Assembly: GCA_003244185.1 (NCBI GenBank)
Contig: QHBT01000069.1
Location: 1-64,000, forward strand
DNA from: Candidatus Dormiibacter spiritus
Lineage (GTDB): Bacteria; Chloroflexota; Dormibacteria; Dormibacterales; Dormibacteraceae
DNA length: 64,000 bases
Direction of reading: 5' to 3'
Notes under the pieces: model-generated
What the model was told of the DNA's origin: nothing
What the model saw: only the letters and a program-made list of their open reading frames with translations
Databases searched by the model: none
In this document: positions 34,495-42,177 of the stretch, in pieces
Position numbering within the stretch: the first letter of the stretch is position 1
Layout of the letters: every line of letters starts with the position of its first letter
Translations under genes and position numbers: made by a program

Positions 34495-35757
34495 TTAGGT
34501 GGAGATCGCGCCCAGCAGAGCTTTCAGCTTCAGCTCAGTCTCCGCCAGCTCGGCGGCTGGGTCGGAGTCAGGCATGATCCCCACGCCGGCGTAGAGGCGC
34601 GCGCCGTCGCCGTCCAGCAGGCCGCAGCGGATGGCGACAGCCAGCTCACCGTCGCCCCGGGAGTCAAGCCAGCCCACGGCCCCCGCATACCAGCCGCGCT
34701 CCATCTCTTCCAGCTCGGCCAGCATCTCCCGGGCGTTGGCGGCGGGAGAGCCGTTGACCGCCGGCGTGGGATGGAGCTCGGCGGCCACCTCCAGCAGGTT
34801 GGGAACCGGCGGCGTCAGCCGCGCTCGTACCTCGGTTGCGAGATGCTGGATGTTGGTCAGCCGCACTACCTCTGGTGGGCGCTGCTCGACCACGGCGCCG
34901 AAGCGGGCCAACGCCTGACGCACGTGGCGGGCGGTGATCCGGTGCTCCTCGGAGTCCTTCGCGCTCGCGCGCAGTTCCTCGGCGAGCTGCTCGTCCTCCG
35001 CTTCGTTGCGGCCACGCGCGATGCTGCCGGCCATGGGCTGGGAGACTGCGCGGGAGCCCGCCCGGCGGAGCAGCAGCTCGGGTGAGGCGCCGGCCAGCGC
35101 TGTGCCGTCGGCGCCGCTGACCAAGTAGATATAGCAGGCCGGATAGGAAGCCCGCAACGAGCGAAGCACCGCCCCTGCGGCCAGCACCCCGTCGGCATGG
35201 GCGAAGACCTGCCGAGCCAGGACCACCTTCGCCGCCGCTCCCGCGCGTAATCGCCGGCTGGCTTCGGCCACAGCAGCTGACCAGCTTTCGGGGCTGCGCT
35301 CGCTTTCGACGCTGAGACGGCGGGCTGCGGGCGCCTGGGCGAAGGGGCGGCAGTCCAAGAGCGACTCGTCGCCGGAGAGGAAGGTCCTGCCGCGCACTCT
35401 GGTCACGGCGAGCTGAGGCACCCGGAAGAGCAGGGAGGGGAAGCCCAGCCAGGGCGCCTCTGGCTCGCGGTCGGGATCGAAGGCGAAGCCGCCCAGCGCC
35501 ACCCGGCCGGTGCCCGGCAGCGCTTCCTCCTCGACGGCCTGATCCGAGGTGAAGCGGCGCCAGAGCCGGCCGGCCGCCGCCAGCCTGCGGTGGCCCGGCT
35601 CCTCATCCAGCCGGGTGCCAGCAGCCGTCGCCAGCGCCACGCCCTCGACAGTGGCGACCAGGTCGTAGCTGCGGCCCAAGCCCAGAATTGAGACGGCGTC
35701 GGGCAGCGGTCGTTCCAGCAGCATGGTCTCCAAGCCAGCGTCTCGGGCTGCGCTCAT
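34495..35757 (-). CDS. menF: Isochorismate synthase
   Basis: A chorismate-utilising enzyme of 420 residues. KVVLARQVFAHAD, GASPELLLRR, QPMAGSIARGRN, ELHPTPAVNG and YAGAVGWLDSRGD are isochorismate synthase motifs. It supplies isochorismate to MenD. The ATG at 35757 lacks a ribosome site. The frame stays open upstream to a CTG at 35826 that overlaps the merR stop as CTGA and would add 23 residues with a plausible helix. I annotate the ATG, and the CTG is a real alternative. Confidence 0.9.
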   Translation of the reverse strand: MSAARDAGLETMLLERPLPDAVSILGLGRSYDLVATVEGVALATAAGTRLDEEPGHRRLAAAGRLWRRFTSDQAVEEEALPGTGRVALGGFAFDPDREPEAPWLGFPSLLFRVPQLAVTRVRGRTFLSGDESLLDCRPFAQAPAARRLSVESERSPESWSAAVAEASRRLRAGAAAKVVLARQVFAHADGVLAAGAVLRSLRASYPACYIYLVSGADGTALAGASPELLLRRAGSRAVSQPMAGSIARGRNEAEDEQLAEELRASAKDSEEHRITARHVRQALARFGAVVEQRPPEVVRLTNIQHLATEVRARLTPPVPNLLEVAAELHPTPAVNGSPAANAREMLAELEEMERGWYAGAVGWLDSRGDGELAVAIRCGLLDGDGARLYAGVGIMPDSDPAAELAETELKLKALLGAIST

Positions 35758-35822
35758 GAGGCTGATCAGATCAGGGCTGCTCTCCAGCTCGCGGACTAAA
35801 GGCGGCCCGACCGGCGCCTTAC

Positions 35823-36518
35823 TCAGAGGGGGCGCTCGATGCGCTCTCGCGCGGCGCGGAGCAGAGCGCGTTCGAAATGACGGCGGACAAGTGCGCTGCT
35901 CGCTTCGAGGAGTTCTTGGAAGACCAGCAGCAGCCGCCGCTCAGCTTCCTCCGCCGGCAATCCCTCCGCCTGGATCCGCTCGCGGACATTATGGTCGAAG
36001 AGATCGACTGCGCGTGCCGCCGTCCGCTCGATCGAGACCGAGTGCTCCGCCGCCAGCTCCAATAGCGGGCCCAGCGGGACGCCCGCCTCGACCAGCTTCA
36101 GTCCGGCGCCAACCGCCTCCAGGTCTCGCGCCGGGTAGCGGGCCTCATCGCCCTCCCCGACGGCAACCAGCAGCCCGGCTTGCTCGAGGTTCCGCAAGAG
36201 CGCGGCGGGTACGCCGCTGCGATTGGCCATCTCGTCCAGCGTCAGTGTCTCCGGCGCCACCTCGGTGGTCACCGCCTGAACCAGCGATTCGTCTGACGAT
36301 TCCAATTCGCCCGCCAGGAAACGCCGAATGACGCCCAGCGTGAAGCCCCGCTGCTGCAGAGCCTTGATCCGCCCCAGGCGTTCCACATGCTCGGCTCCGT
36401 ACCAGGTGACCCTGCCCTCGCGGCGGGGAGGTTCCAACAGTCCCTTGCCCTGGTAGAAGCGGATCGTGTCGACAGCCACCCCCGCGACCTGCCCCAACTG
36501 TTCGATCCGATACTCCAC
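35823..36518 (-). CDS. MerR-family transcriptional regulator
   Basis: A 231-residue regulator with an N-terminal winged helix (YRIEQLGQVAGVAVDTIRFY, and KGLLEPPRREGRVTWYG as wing). The C-terminal 130 residues are a helical effector domain without Cys metal ligands, so an organic effector is more likely than a metal. It is directly upstream of menF and probably controls it. GTG 36518 follows a TAGAGT box by 8 bases, with a GAGT-N4-ACTC dyad between them. Confidence 0.88.
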   Translation of the reverse strand: MEYRIEQLGQVAGVAVDTIRFYQGKGLLEPPRREGRVTWYGAEHVERLGRIKALQQRGFTLGVIRRFLAGELESSDESLVQAVTTEVAPETLTLDEMANRSGVPAALLRNLEQAGLLVAVGEGDEARYPARDLEAVGAGLKLVEAGVPLGPLLELAAEHSVSIERTAARAVDLFDHNVRERIQAEGLPAEEAERRLLLVFQELLEASSALVRRHFERALLRAARERIERPL

Positions 36519-36532
36519 GAGTGAATACTCTA
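36519..36532 (-). promoter_or_regulatory. Leaderless-type promoter with overlapping dyad before merR
   Basis: The plus strand reads GAGTGAATACTCTA. On the minus strand TAGAGT is followed by ATTCACTC and the GTG start. The dyad GAGT-GAAT-ACTC overlaps the -10 box, a fitting place for autoregulation. Confidence 0.45.
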
Positions 36533-36578
36533 ATGGTCGTCTCCCGCCGAGCGGCCGGGAGGTCAGCCGGCGTTCGGT

Positions 36579-37712
36579 TCAGCCGCTGCAGCTGGCGGGT
36601 GTGGCAGGACGCTCCCCCAGCGTGACTTGAAGGTCGACCTTCTGGCCACCTCGGACAAGGCTCATGGCCACGCTGTCGCCCGGGTTGTGCAGCTGCAGCA
36701 CGCCGGCGAAGGTGATGCCGTTGTTGAGCGGTCGCCCATCCAGGTTCTCGATCACGTCGTGGGCCTTGACGCCGCCTTGCTCGGCCGGGCTGCCTGGCAC
36801 CACACAGCTCACCACCACGCCGTAGCCCTGCACGTCCTGGGTGACGAGAGCGTCCTCGACCGGCAGGTAACTGACGCCTGCATAGGGGTGCCCCGGGGTC
36901 CTGCCTGCTATCAGGTTGCCGGCGATCCGCTGCACCACCCGGCTGGGAATTGCGAAGCCGACGCTGTTGGCGTTCGTGTCGCCGGCGGTGTTCATTCCCA
37001 CCACCCGGCCCGCCCCGTCGGCCAGCGGGCCACCAGAGTTGCCCGGATTGATGGGAGCGTCGGTTTGCAGTACGTCAGGCAGGCTCTCGCTCGCCTGGCC
37101 CGAAGTGCCGACGTTGGTGAGCGTCCGGTGCAGAGCGGAGATCACCCCGACGGTGACCGAGCCGAAGCCCTGACCACCCAGCGCGCTGCCGATCGCAACC
37201 ACCGGCTGGCCGGGCTTCAACTGCGTGGAGTCCGCGAACTCCGACTTGGGAAGTGTGTCAGGAACCTTGAGCACGGCCACGTCCTCCAGGGGATCGGTGC
37301 CCTGCAGAGCCGCTACGAAGTGGCGGCCGTCGGGCATCAGCACCTGCACCTTCTGCGCCTTGTCGATCACGTGATTGTTGGTGGCCAGATAGCTCTGGCC
37401 GCCGTTCACATCGATCACGAAACCGCTGCCCTCGGCGACGTGTCCGCCGGCCAGGTTGACTATGACGAGGCCCACCGCCGGGGCCAGCACAGCTGCCGCG
37501 TGAGTCGCGTCGAAAGCCGAGCCCTGCGAGCTGGCTGACGGAGGCGCCAGAGACGGGAGCGGGGTGCTTCGGGAACCGGACGGGCTGGGTGAAGTCGCCC
37601 GAGCGCTGCGGTTGACCAGGTGCGGCACCGGTGGCGCGCAGGCAGAGGCAAAGAAGGCGGCCAACGCCAGCAGCGCGAGGATGGCAGCGAGCGGGCGGGG
37701 CTGACGCATCAT
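36579..37712 (-). CDS. HtrA/DegP-like serine protease, lipoprotein, with PDZ domain
   Basis: A 377-residue S1C protease. The N-terminus (MMRQPRPLAAILALLALAAF) ends in a possible lipobox ASAC, then a Ser/Pro linker. The triad is His in ATNNHVID, Asp in PLEDVAVL and Ser in NPGNSGGPL. One PDZ domain follows (SPAEQGGVKAHDVIENLDGR). It acts in envelope protein quality control. The open frame runs upstream out of frame over the transglycosylase, and the ATG at 37712 overlaps that gene's TGA. Confidence 0.88.
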   Translation of the reverse strand: MMRQPRPLAAILALLALAAFFASACAPPVPHLVNRSARATSPSPSGSRSTPLPSLAPPSASSQGSAFDATHAAAVLAPAVGLVIVNLAGGHVAEGSGFVIDVNGGQSYLATNNHVIDKAQKVQVLMPDGRHFVAALQGTDPLEDVAVLKVPDTLPKSEFADSTQLKPGQPVVAIGSALGGQGFGSVTVGVISALHRTLTNVGTSGQASESLPDVLQTDAPINPGNSGGPLADGAGRVVGMNTAGDTNANSVGFAIPSRVVQRIAGNLIAGRTPGHPYAGVSYLPVEDALVTQDVQGYGVVVSCVVPGSPAEQGGVKAHDVIENLDGRPLNNGITFAGVLQLHNPGDSVAMSLVRGGQKVDLQVTLGERPATPASCSG

Positions 37713-38563
37713 CCGTAAGTGTTCCAGTAGTACAGCTTTTCCAACCAGGCCGGGTCGCTGCGAAGCGCCTCGGCGTAGCCGCTGATGGCTGCCAGGTAAT
37801 CGTTGTCGTGGTTGTAGGCGAGGACCGAGCGGTCCATGTTGGCCGGTGCGCCGGCCCTCAGCAGATAGCGGGCGGCGGCTGCGATGCTGTCGCGGGAGCT
37901 CATGATGTCCCCACCCTGGCCGACCTCCTGCCAGGTGGAAGGCAGGAACTGCATGGGCCCCAGCGCGCCGGCGCTCGAGGGGCCGTTGGTGCGACCGAAG
38001 TCCGATTCCACGTAATTGATCGCGGCCAGGTAGCTCCAATTCACGCCGTAGCGAGCCTGCGCCTCCTGGTAGTAGCTGAGCAGGGTGGCGACGGGCTCCG
38101 AATCCGGGAAGTGACGGTTGTGGCGAGGCTGAACCTGGCTCAAGTCCTGGTAGCCGGCCAGACGCCAAACGCCCCGCAGCGCTCTGGCGGCGGCGCTGAC
38201 GGCAGGCCGGCGCTCGGCCGGCAGCGAGGCCAGGTTCGTGGCTTCGGCCCCCGGCGTCCCGGCGACGCGGTAGATCGCCGCCTGCTCATCGCGCAGCGCC
38301 TGCCGATAGTCGTATTCACTCCGCTCCACTTGGGCGTCGTGTCGCATCTGGTCGAGGGGTGTGGTGCCGGCCGGCTGGGCGCGCAGGCTGTCGGCTTTGG
38401 CGCGGGCAGCCTGGACCCGATCCTGGGCGCCGAGCAGCTGCCGGGGTAGCTCATTGGCTGCCGGGCGAGCAACTGCCAGGCTCCTGGCCGTGGCTGGCAG
38501 CGCAGCGATGAGGACCGGTAGGAGCAAGAGCAGCGGCAGGCGGCGGGCAGGCAGCAAAACCAT
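37709..38563 (-). CDS. Lytic transglycosylase (SLT domain)
   Basis: A 284-residue exported protein. The signal peptide is MVLLPARRLPLLLLLPVLIAA. A charged coiled-coil-like region follows, then an SLT domain with the catalytic Glu in NYVESDFGR and GALGPMQFLPSTW. It cleaves peptidoglycan. The ATG at 38563 gives the best signal peptide. A GTG at 38593 is possible, but a TATAGT box lies between the two. It is coupled to the HtrA gene by ATGA. Confidence 0.87.
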   Translation of the reverse strand: MVLLPARRLPLLLLLPVLIAALPATARSLAVARPAANELPRQLLGAQDRVQAARAKADSLRAQPAGTTPLDQMRHDAQVERSEYDYRQALRDEQAAIYRVAGTPGAEATNLASLPAERRPAVSAAARALRGVWRLAGYQDLSQVQPRHNRHFPDSEPVATLLSYYQEAQARYGVNWSYLAAINYVESDFGRTNGPSSAGALGPMQFLPSTWQEVGQGGDIMSSRDSIAAAARYLLRAGAPANMDRSVLAYNHDNDYLAAISGYAEALRSDPAWLEKLYYWNTYG

Positions 38564-38695
38564 GCCGACTATACGGGTGGACGCTGTGTTCACTACGGAC
38601 CGTTCAGGGGCCGTCCTGGTGGGGTTGCTAAGCCCACCCGTGGCCTTCTGGATCGCGGCAGCGCGCCGATGTCCGCCCCCGCAGCGTCACGAATG

Positions 38696-39460
38696 TTAGA
38701 TAGTGCTGCTGAGGGAATAGCCGCGGGCCGTCGAGGAGAGAAACCGGCCGCCCAGTCCCGGCTCCAGCTCGTCCAACTTTCGGCGCAGGGTCAGCAGTGC
38801 CGAGTGCACGGTTGAGCGCGCAGCGTCAGGGCGGAAGAGCCCGGCCTCAATGAGGTCGCCCGCCGTGGCCGCCTTCGACCCGTGGGAGAGGTGGACGAGC
38901 AGCGAGGTCTGCTGTGAGGTGAGCCGGATTTGCTTGCTGCCGAGGCTAACCGTGCGGCGGACCGGGTCGAATTCGAGCCGGCCAAACATATAGCTGCCGC
39001 CGCGGCTGCCGCCACCCTCGGCCAAGCGGGCGCCCAGGTCGGAGTAGATGTGGCCCAGCCCGGCGGCTCCCTTGACGAAATAGCTGCTTGCGCCGAGCTC
39101 GAACGCTCGACGGATGGAGGCGGAACTCGCGTTGGCTGCCGAGAGTACCACCACCGGCAGTCCGGGATGGTGCTGGCGGATCCAGCGGAGCAGCTCGAAC
39201 CCGGTTTCCTCGCGCTCATCGAGGATGAGGTCCAGGAGAATGCCGGCGATCCGTTCCTCGCCCAGCACGCGGCGCGCCGTCTCGGCATCGGCGGCGGTCC
39301 GGGGCTGGTAACCAAGCAGCTTGAGGTCAAGCTCCAGCTGAGCAAGCATGGGAGCCTCGTCCTCCACGACGAGCACTGTCGAGGCGATCACCTCGTCGGG
39401 TCGGAAGACGTCCAGACCTTGGGGCAGGGGGGGCCGGGGTCGATTCCGGGGTATCGGCAC
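38696..39460 (-). CDS. Response regulator with OmpR-type winged-helix domain
   Basis: A 254-residue regulator. The receiver domain (residues about 27-145) has VVEDEAP, the phospho-acceptor D77 in GILLDLILDE, and K in SSYFVKG. The C-terminal winged helix ends RFLSSTARGYSLSS. An unusual 26-residue Pro/Arg-rich N-terminus precedes the receiver. The GTG at 39460 lies 9 bases after a TACGAT box. It is divergent from the kinase-like gene at 39545, its likely partner. Confidence 0.88.
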   Translation of the reverse strand: MPIPRNRPRPPLPQGLDVFRPDEVIASTVLVVEDEAPMLAQLELDLKLLGYQPRTAADAETARRVLGEERIAGILLDLILDEREETGFELLRWIRQHHPGLPVVVLSAANASSASIRRAFELGASSYFVKGAAGLGHIYSDLGARLAEGGGSRGGSYMFGRLEFDPVRRTVSLGSKQIRLTSQQTSLLVHLSHGSKAATAGDLIEAGLFRPDAARSTVHSALLTLRRKLDELEPGLGGRFLSSTARGYSLSSTI

Positions 39461-39544
39461 TCTGTGAGGATCGTATAAGAGCGCGAGTGCCGATGCAGCA
39501 CTCAGCGCTGGCGGAAGGGTCGAAAGCGGTTATCTTCCTCACTG
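39461..39544. promoter_or_regulatory. Divergent leaderless-type promoters of the two-component pair
   Basis: Leftward: TACGAT-CCTCACAGA-GTG. Rightward: TATCTT (39531-39536)-CCTCACTG-ATG. Both -10 boxes are followed by the same CCTCAC sequence, which hints at a shared control element at the transcript 5' ends. Confidence 0.5.
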
Positions 39545-40312
39545 ATGACGGAGGCTGCCAGATTGACCGGCCCAGGGAGCGACTCCACGCCGATGTGGGT
39601 TCGCATCGGCGGAGTTCTACAGGAGGTACCTGGCGGCCGCCGGCACGGACCCGCTAACCAACCGCCGCCGGGCGGCCCTTGGACCGAGTTGCGCATCGGC
39701 GGCCGTCTCTGCGGCTGGGCGCGTGATCCGGCACACGGCCGCGCAGCCGCCCGCCAGGCGGAACTGCTGGCCCAACAGCTGGCGGACGAAAGCCGCACCC
39801 GGCTCATCGAACGTCTCGGCCACAAGCTGCGTTCCTCGCTGCTTGCGCTGCGCGAGCTGACCCGGCAGTCGGCCTACGGCCGCCCGGTTTCCGTCGAAGA
39901 CATTCATGACCTGGCCCTCGAGGTCGGCCGGCGTGCTGAGGGTCTGGAGCTGCTGGCGGTCGAACCGAGGGATGAGCAGCGCGCGGTGGTTCTGGGCGCC
40001 GTCCTCAACCTGGCGGCGCCGGGGGCGCAGCGCAGCGTGCCCACCCAGGCGCGTGTCACTGCCTCCGAGCCATCGCTGCTGCAGGCGCTGAGCCGCGCGT
40101 ATGACTGGCTTGGGGGCGCCGGCTCCTGCTTCAGCGCTACGGCCTCAGGAGACTGGTGGCGACTGCGCCTGGAACCGGCCGGCGAACGGGTGCCTCTACC
40201 TGTCCCCGAGCTGGGTGAGCCTTTGATCCGCCTCCTAGTGGAGACGCGGCTGGGCGGCTGGTTCGATCCCGAGGAGGGCGATCTGGCGAGCATCTACTTG
40301 CCGGCCGCCTGA
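39545..40312 (+). CDS. Degenerate histidine-kinase-like protein (possible Spo0B-type phosphotransferase)
   Basis: A 255-residue soluble protein. After about 80 residues comes a helical hairpin with H93 in RLGHKLRSSLLAL, resembling a HisKA phospho-acceptor helix. The C-terminal 130 residues resemble a HATPase fold in length. However, the N-box position reads SLLQALSRAYDWL without Asn, and no DxGxG or G2 loop is present. ATP binding is therefore unlikely. The divergent response regulator is the obvious partner. A phosphotransfer or scaffold role is inferred, not shown. Confidence 0.6.
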   Translation: MTEAARLTGPGSDSTPMWVRIGGVLQEVPGGRRHGPANQPPPGGPWTELRIGGRLCGWARDPAHGRAAARQAELLAQQLADESRTRLIERLGHKLRSSLLALRELTRQSAYGRPVSVEDIHDLALEVGRRAEGLELLAVEPRDEQRAVVLGAVLNLAAPGAQRSVPTQARVTASEPSLLQALSRAYDWLGGAGSCFSATASGDWWRLRLEPAGERVPLPVPELGEPLIRLLVETRLGGWFDPEEGDLASIYLPAA

Positions 40313-40313
40313 G

Positions 40314-40868
40314 CTGAGCGGGGAGATCGCGACCCGCGTCCGGCTCCGCGAGGCGACCTCGAGAGACGGCCCTCTGCTCGATCGCTGGAACAGCTCGCCG
40401 CTCTATCGCGGCTTCTTCAACGACTTCGGTTCGGCGCCGGCGGCCTCGCTCTCCCGGGTGCTGGCGAGACAAGGGCTGATCAGCGACGAGCGCGGCCTGC
40501 TCATCGTCGAGCGAAGTGCCGACGCTGCGCCGCTGGGCACCGTGACGTGGCACGCTGTGAGCCATGGACCCAATCCGGAATCCCGGGCCTGGAACATCGG
40601 CATCGCCCTGGTCCCGGAGGCGCGCGGCCACGGTTACGGGGTGGAGGCGCAGCAGCTGCTGGCCAGACGGCTCTTGGCCACCACGCAGGTGAATCGGCTC
40701 GAAGCGTCGACTGATGTGGAAAACCTCGCGGAGCAGCGAGCGCTGGATAAAGCCGGCTTCAGCCGGGAGGGCGTTCTCCGCGGAGCCCAGTTCCGAGCGG
40801 GCGGCTGGCATGACATGGTCATCTACTCGCTGCTGCGCCAGGACGTCAGCGCCGAGCGGAGGGGATGA
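40314..40868 (+). CDS. GNAT N-acetyltransferase, probable CTG start
   Basis: A 184-residue RimJ/RimL-like acetyltransferase. Strand 1 is VRLREATSRD, the acetyl-CoA loop region is LVPEARGHGYGVEAQ, and EASTDVENLAEQRALDKAGF is typical of the family. The first canonical start that I can find lies after strand 1, so it would remove part of the fold. CTG 40314, just after the upstream TGA, is the best start (LSGEIATRVRLRE). The substrate is unknown. Confidence 0.8.
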   Translation: MSGEIATRVRLREATSRDGPLLDRWNSSPLYRGFFNDFGSAPAASLSRVLARQGLISDERGLLIVERSADAAPLGTVTWHAVSHGPNPESRAWNIGIALVPEARGHGYGVEAQQLLARRLLATTQVNRLEASTDVENLAEQRALDKAGFSREGVLRGAQFRAGGWHDMVIYSLLRQDVSAERRG

Positions 40869-40872
40869 GAAA

Positions 40873-40968
40873 GTGCCCATCGGCGTGCCGCTCCTGCCGC
40901 TCGGCCTCGCCATCGTGCTGGCGATCCTCATAGTCGTCGCCATCTCGCGCAGCCGACCGCAGCCTTAG
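40873..40968 (+). CDS. 31-residue single-pass membrane peptide
   Basis: From GTG 40873 the frame encodes a short N-terminus, a hydrophobic helix (LPLGLAIVLAILIVVAI) and a basic SRSRPQP tail. GGAGGGG lies about 9-10 bases upstream, one of the better ribosome sites in this region. It starts 4 bases after the GNAT stop. The function is unknown. Confidence 0.6.
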   Translation: MPIGVPLLPLGLAIVLAILIVVAISRSRPQP

Positions 40969-40993
40969 AGCTCTTCCTGCGCGGGCACGCCTG

Positions 40994-41755
40994 ATGACCA
41001 CAGTGCGCCGGGTCCTGGCCGGCAACGCCGGCCCCTACACCGGTCCCGGCACCAACACCTGGGTGGTGGGCGACGAGCCCGTCAAGCTGGTGATAGACCC
41101 CGGCCCGGACTCATCTGCGCACCGCCGGCGCATAGTTGCGGCGCTGGGCCAGCAGGCGCTGGGAGCCGTGCTGGTGACGCACTCACACGCGGATCACCTG
41201 GAGGGTGCCGAGCGGCTCGCCGCGGCCCACCATGCCCGCGTCTTGCGCTTCCCCGAACTGCAGCACGGGGAGGTGGTGCGCAGCGGTCGGCTGAGCGTGA
41301 TCGCGCTGCATACGCCCGGCCACGCCGCTGACCACCTCGCCTTCTGGCTGGCTGAGGACAGAGTGCTGTTCAGCGGCGATCTCATCCTGGGTCGCGGCAG
41401 CTCGATGGTCACCTATCCGGAAGGCGACGTCGCCCAGTCCCTTCGCTCGCTGGACCTGGTCGCCGAGCTGAAACCGCGCCTCATCTTTCCGGGTCATTGG
41501 GATCCGATCGAGGATCCGGCCGCCAAGATCGCCGAATACAGGCAGCATCGCCTGCAACGCGAGTTCCAGGTGCTCAGCGCCCTGGCCGCCGGTCCCACCG
41601 ATCTGGGCGGGCTGGCCGACCGCGTCTATGCCGAGCTGGAGGCCGGCTCAGCACTGCGGCCGGCAGCCGAGATGACGCTGCAGGCACACCTGCGGAAGCT
41701 GATCCAGGAAGGCCGGGCGAGCGAGGCCAACGGCCTCTACAGCCGGACGGGTTGA
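40994..41755 (+). CDS. MBL-fold metallo-hydrolase (LACTB2-like)
   Basis: A 253-residue metallo-beta-lactamase-fold enzyme: THSHADHLEG (HxHxDH), LHTPGHAADHL, FSGDLILGRGS and FPGHWDP are the zinc ligands. A C-terminal winged-helix-like domain (LQAHLRKLIQEGRA) follows, as in LACTB2-type endoribonucleases and related hydrolases. The substrate is not evident. It ends just before the M-box region. Confidence 0.85.
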   Translation: MTTVRRVLAGNAGPYTGPGTNTWVVGDEPVKLVIDPGPDSSAHRRRIVAALGQQALGAVLVTHSHADHLEGAERLAAAHHARVLRFPELQHGEVVRSGRLSVIALHTPGHAADHLAFWLAEDRVLFSGDLILGRGSSMVTYPEGDVAQSLRSLDLVAELKPRLIFPGHWDPIEDPAAKIAEYRQHRLQREFQVLSALAAGPTDLGGLADRVYAELEAGSALRPAAEMTLQAHLRKLIQEGRASEANGLYSRTG

Positions 41756-41790
41756 GGCACAGGGTCGCCGAGTGAACCCGGGGCCAGTGA

Positions 41791-41796
41791 TATCCT
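41791..41796 (+). promoter_or_regulatory. Putative -10 box of the riboswitch transcript
   Basis: TATCCT lies 18 bases before the first riboswitch stem, so transcription would begin near 41803, just ahead of the aptamer. Confidence 0.45.
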
Positions 41797-41813
41797 GATT
41801 CAGCAGTTTGCTG

Positions 41814-41963
41814 CACCTCGTTAGGCGAGGCAACCACACGGAAAAAAGGCACCTGATCTAAAACGTCGAGGGACGCGCCAGATCAGGCCAGGTGCTCCGG
41901 CCAAGGGGGGCCGGGCTGACGAATCTAAGCCGTGCGGCGCCAAGAGCTAAAACGAGTGGGGTG
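41814..41963 (+). ncRNA. M-box (ykoK) Mg2+ riboswitch
   Basis: The aptamer core matches the M-box consensus: CTCGTTAGGCGAGGC, an ACGGAAAAAAGGC segment, AAAACGTCGAGGGACGC, and a 3' part with GAGCTAAAACGAG. P1 is closed by CTCGTT (41818 on) with AACGAG, extended by CACC/GGTG. M-boxes sense Mg2+ and shut off Mg transport genes. The downstream NRAMP-type transporter and MgtE-like protein fit. No T-run terminator is seen. A GGCGGC-CTC-GCCGCC stem follows at 41969-41983. Confidence 0.9.
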
Positions 41964-41968
41964 CATAC

Positions 41969-41983
41969 GGCGGCCTCGCCGCC
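41969..41983 (+). other. GC hairpin just after the M-box
   Basis: GGCGGC-CTC-GCCGCC is a perfect 6-bp stem 5 bases after P1. With no U-tract it may be a pause or Rho-linked element of the expression platform. Confidence 0.4.
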
Positions 41984-42024
41984 CTGAGCCTGCCCAAGGC
42001 GCCATCCCGCTCGGAGGTTCAGCA

Positions 42025-42117
42025 ATGAGGGGCGTTGACAGGAGGCGTATGAGTCCCGACCAACGGAACTTGAAAGACGTCCCTGTGCCCCGTCTGGGAA
42101 GCGCTCGCAGCAGCTAG
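42025..42117 (+). CDS. 30-residue leader peptide between riboswitch and transporter
   Basis: A short ORF starts at ATG 42025, with CGGAGG 7 bases upstream, and encodes MRGVDRRRMSPDQRN followed by a Pro/Asp-containing half (LKDVPVPRLG). A second in-frame ATG at 42049 follows an AGGAGG. It ends 60 bases before the transporter gene. Leader peptides in Mg2+ transporter leaders (MgtL in enterics) sense proline and Mg-dependent translation. A similar role is an inference. TGCCCCG inside the ORF (42087-42093) can pair with CGGGGCA further down. Confidence 0.5.
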   Translation: MRGVDRRRMSPDQRNLKDVPVPRLGSARSS

Positions 42118-42177
42118 CTCATCTCCGGTCGGAGTGCGGGGCAGAGGAAAACGCACTCAACCAAAAGGAGGTGTTAG

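Noticed and set aside
37713-38168. N-terminal extension of the HtrA-like protease frame
   Set aside because: It overlaps the lytic transglycosylase. A signal peptide begins exactly at ATG 37712.
38563-38593. TATAGT box as a leaderless promoter of the transglycosylase
   Set aside because: It ends only 4 bases before the ATG, too close for a normal start site, so I did not count it in the leaderless set.
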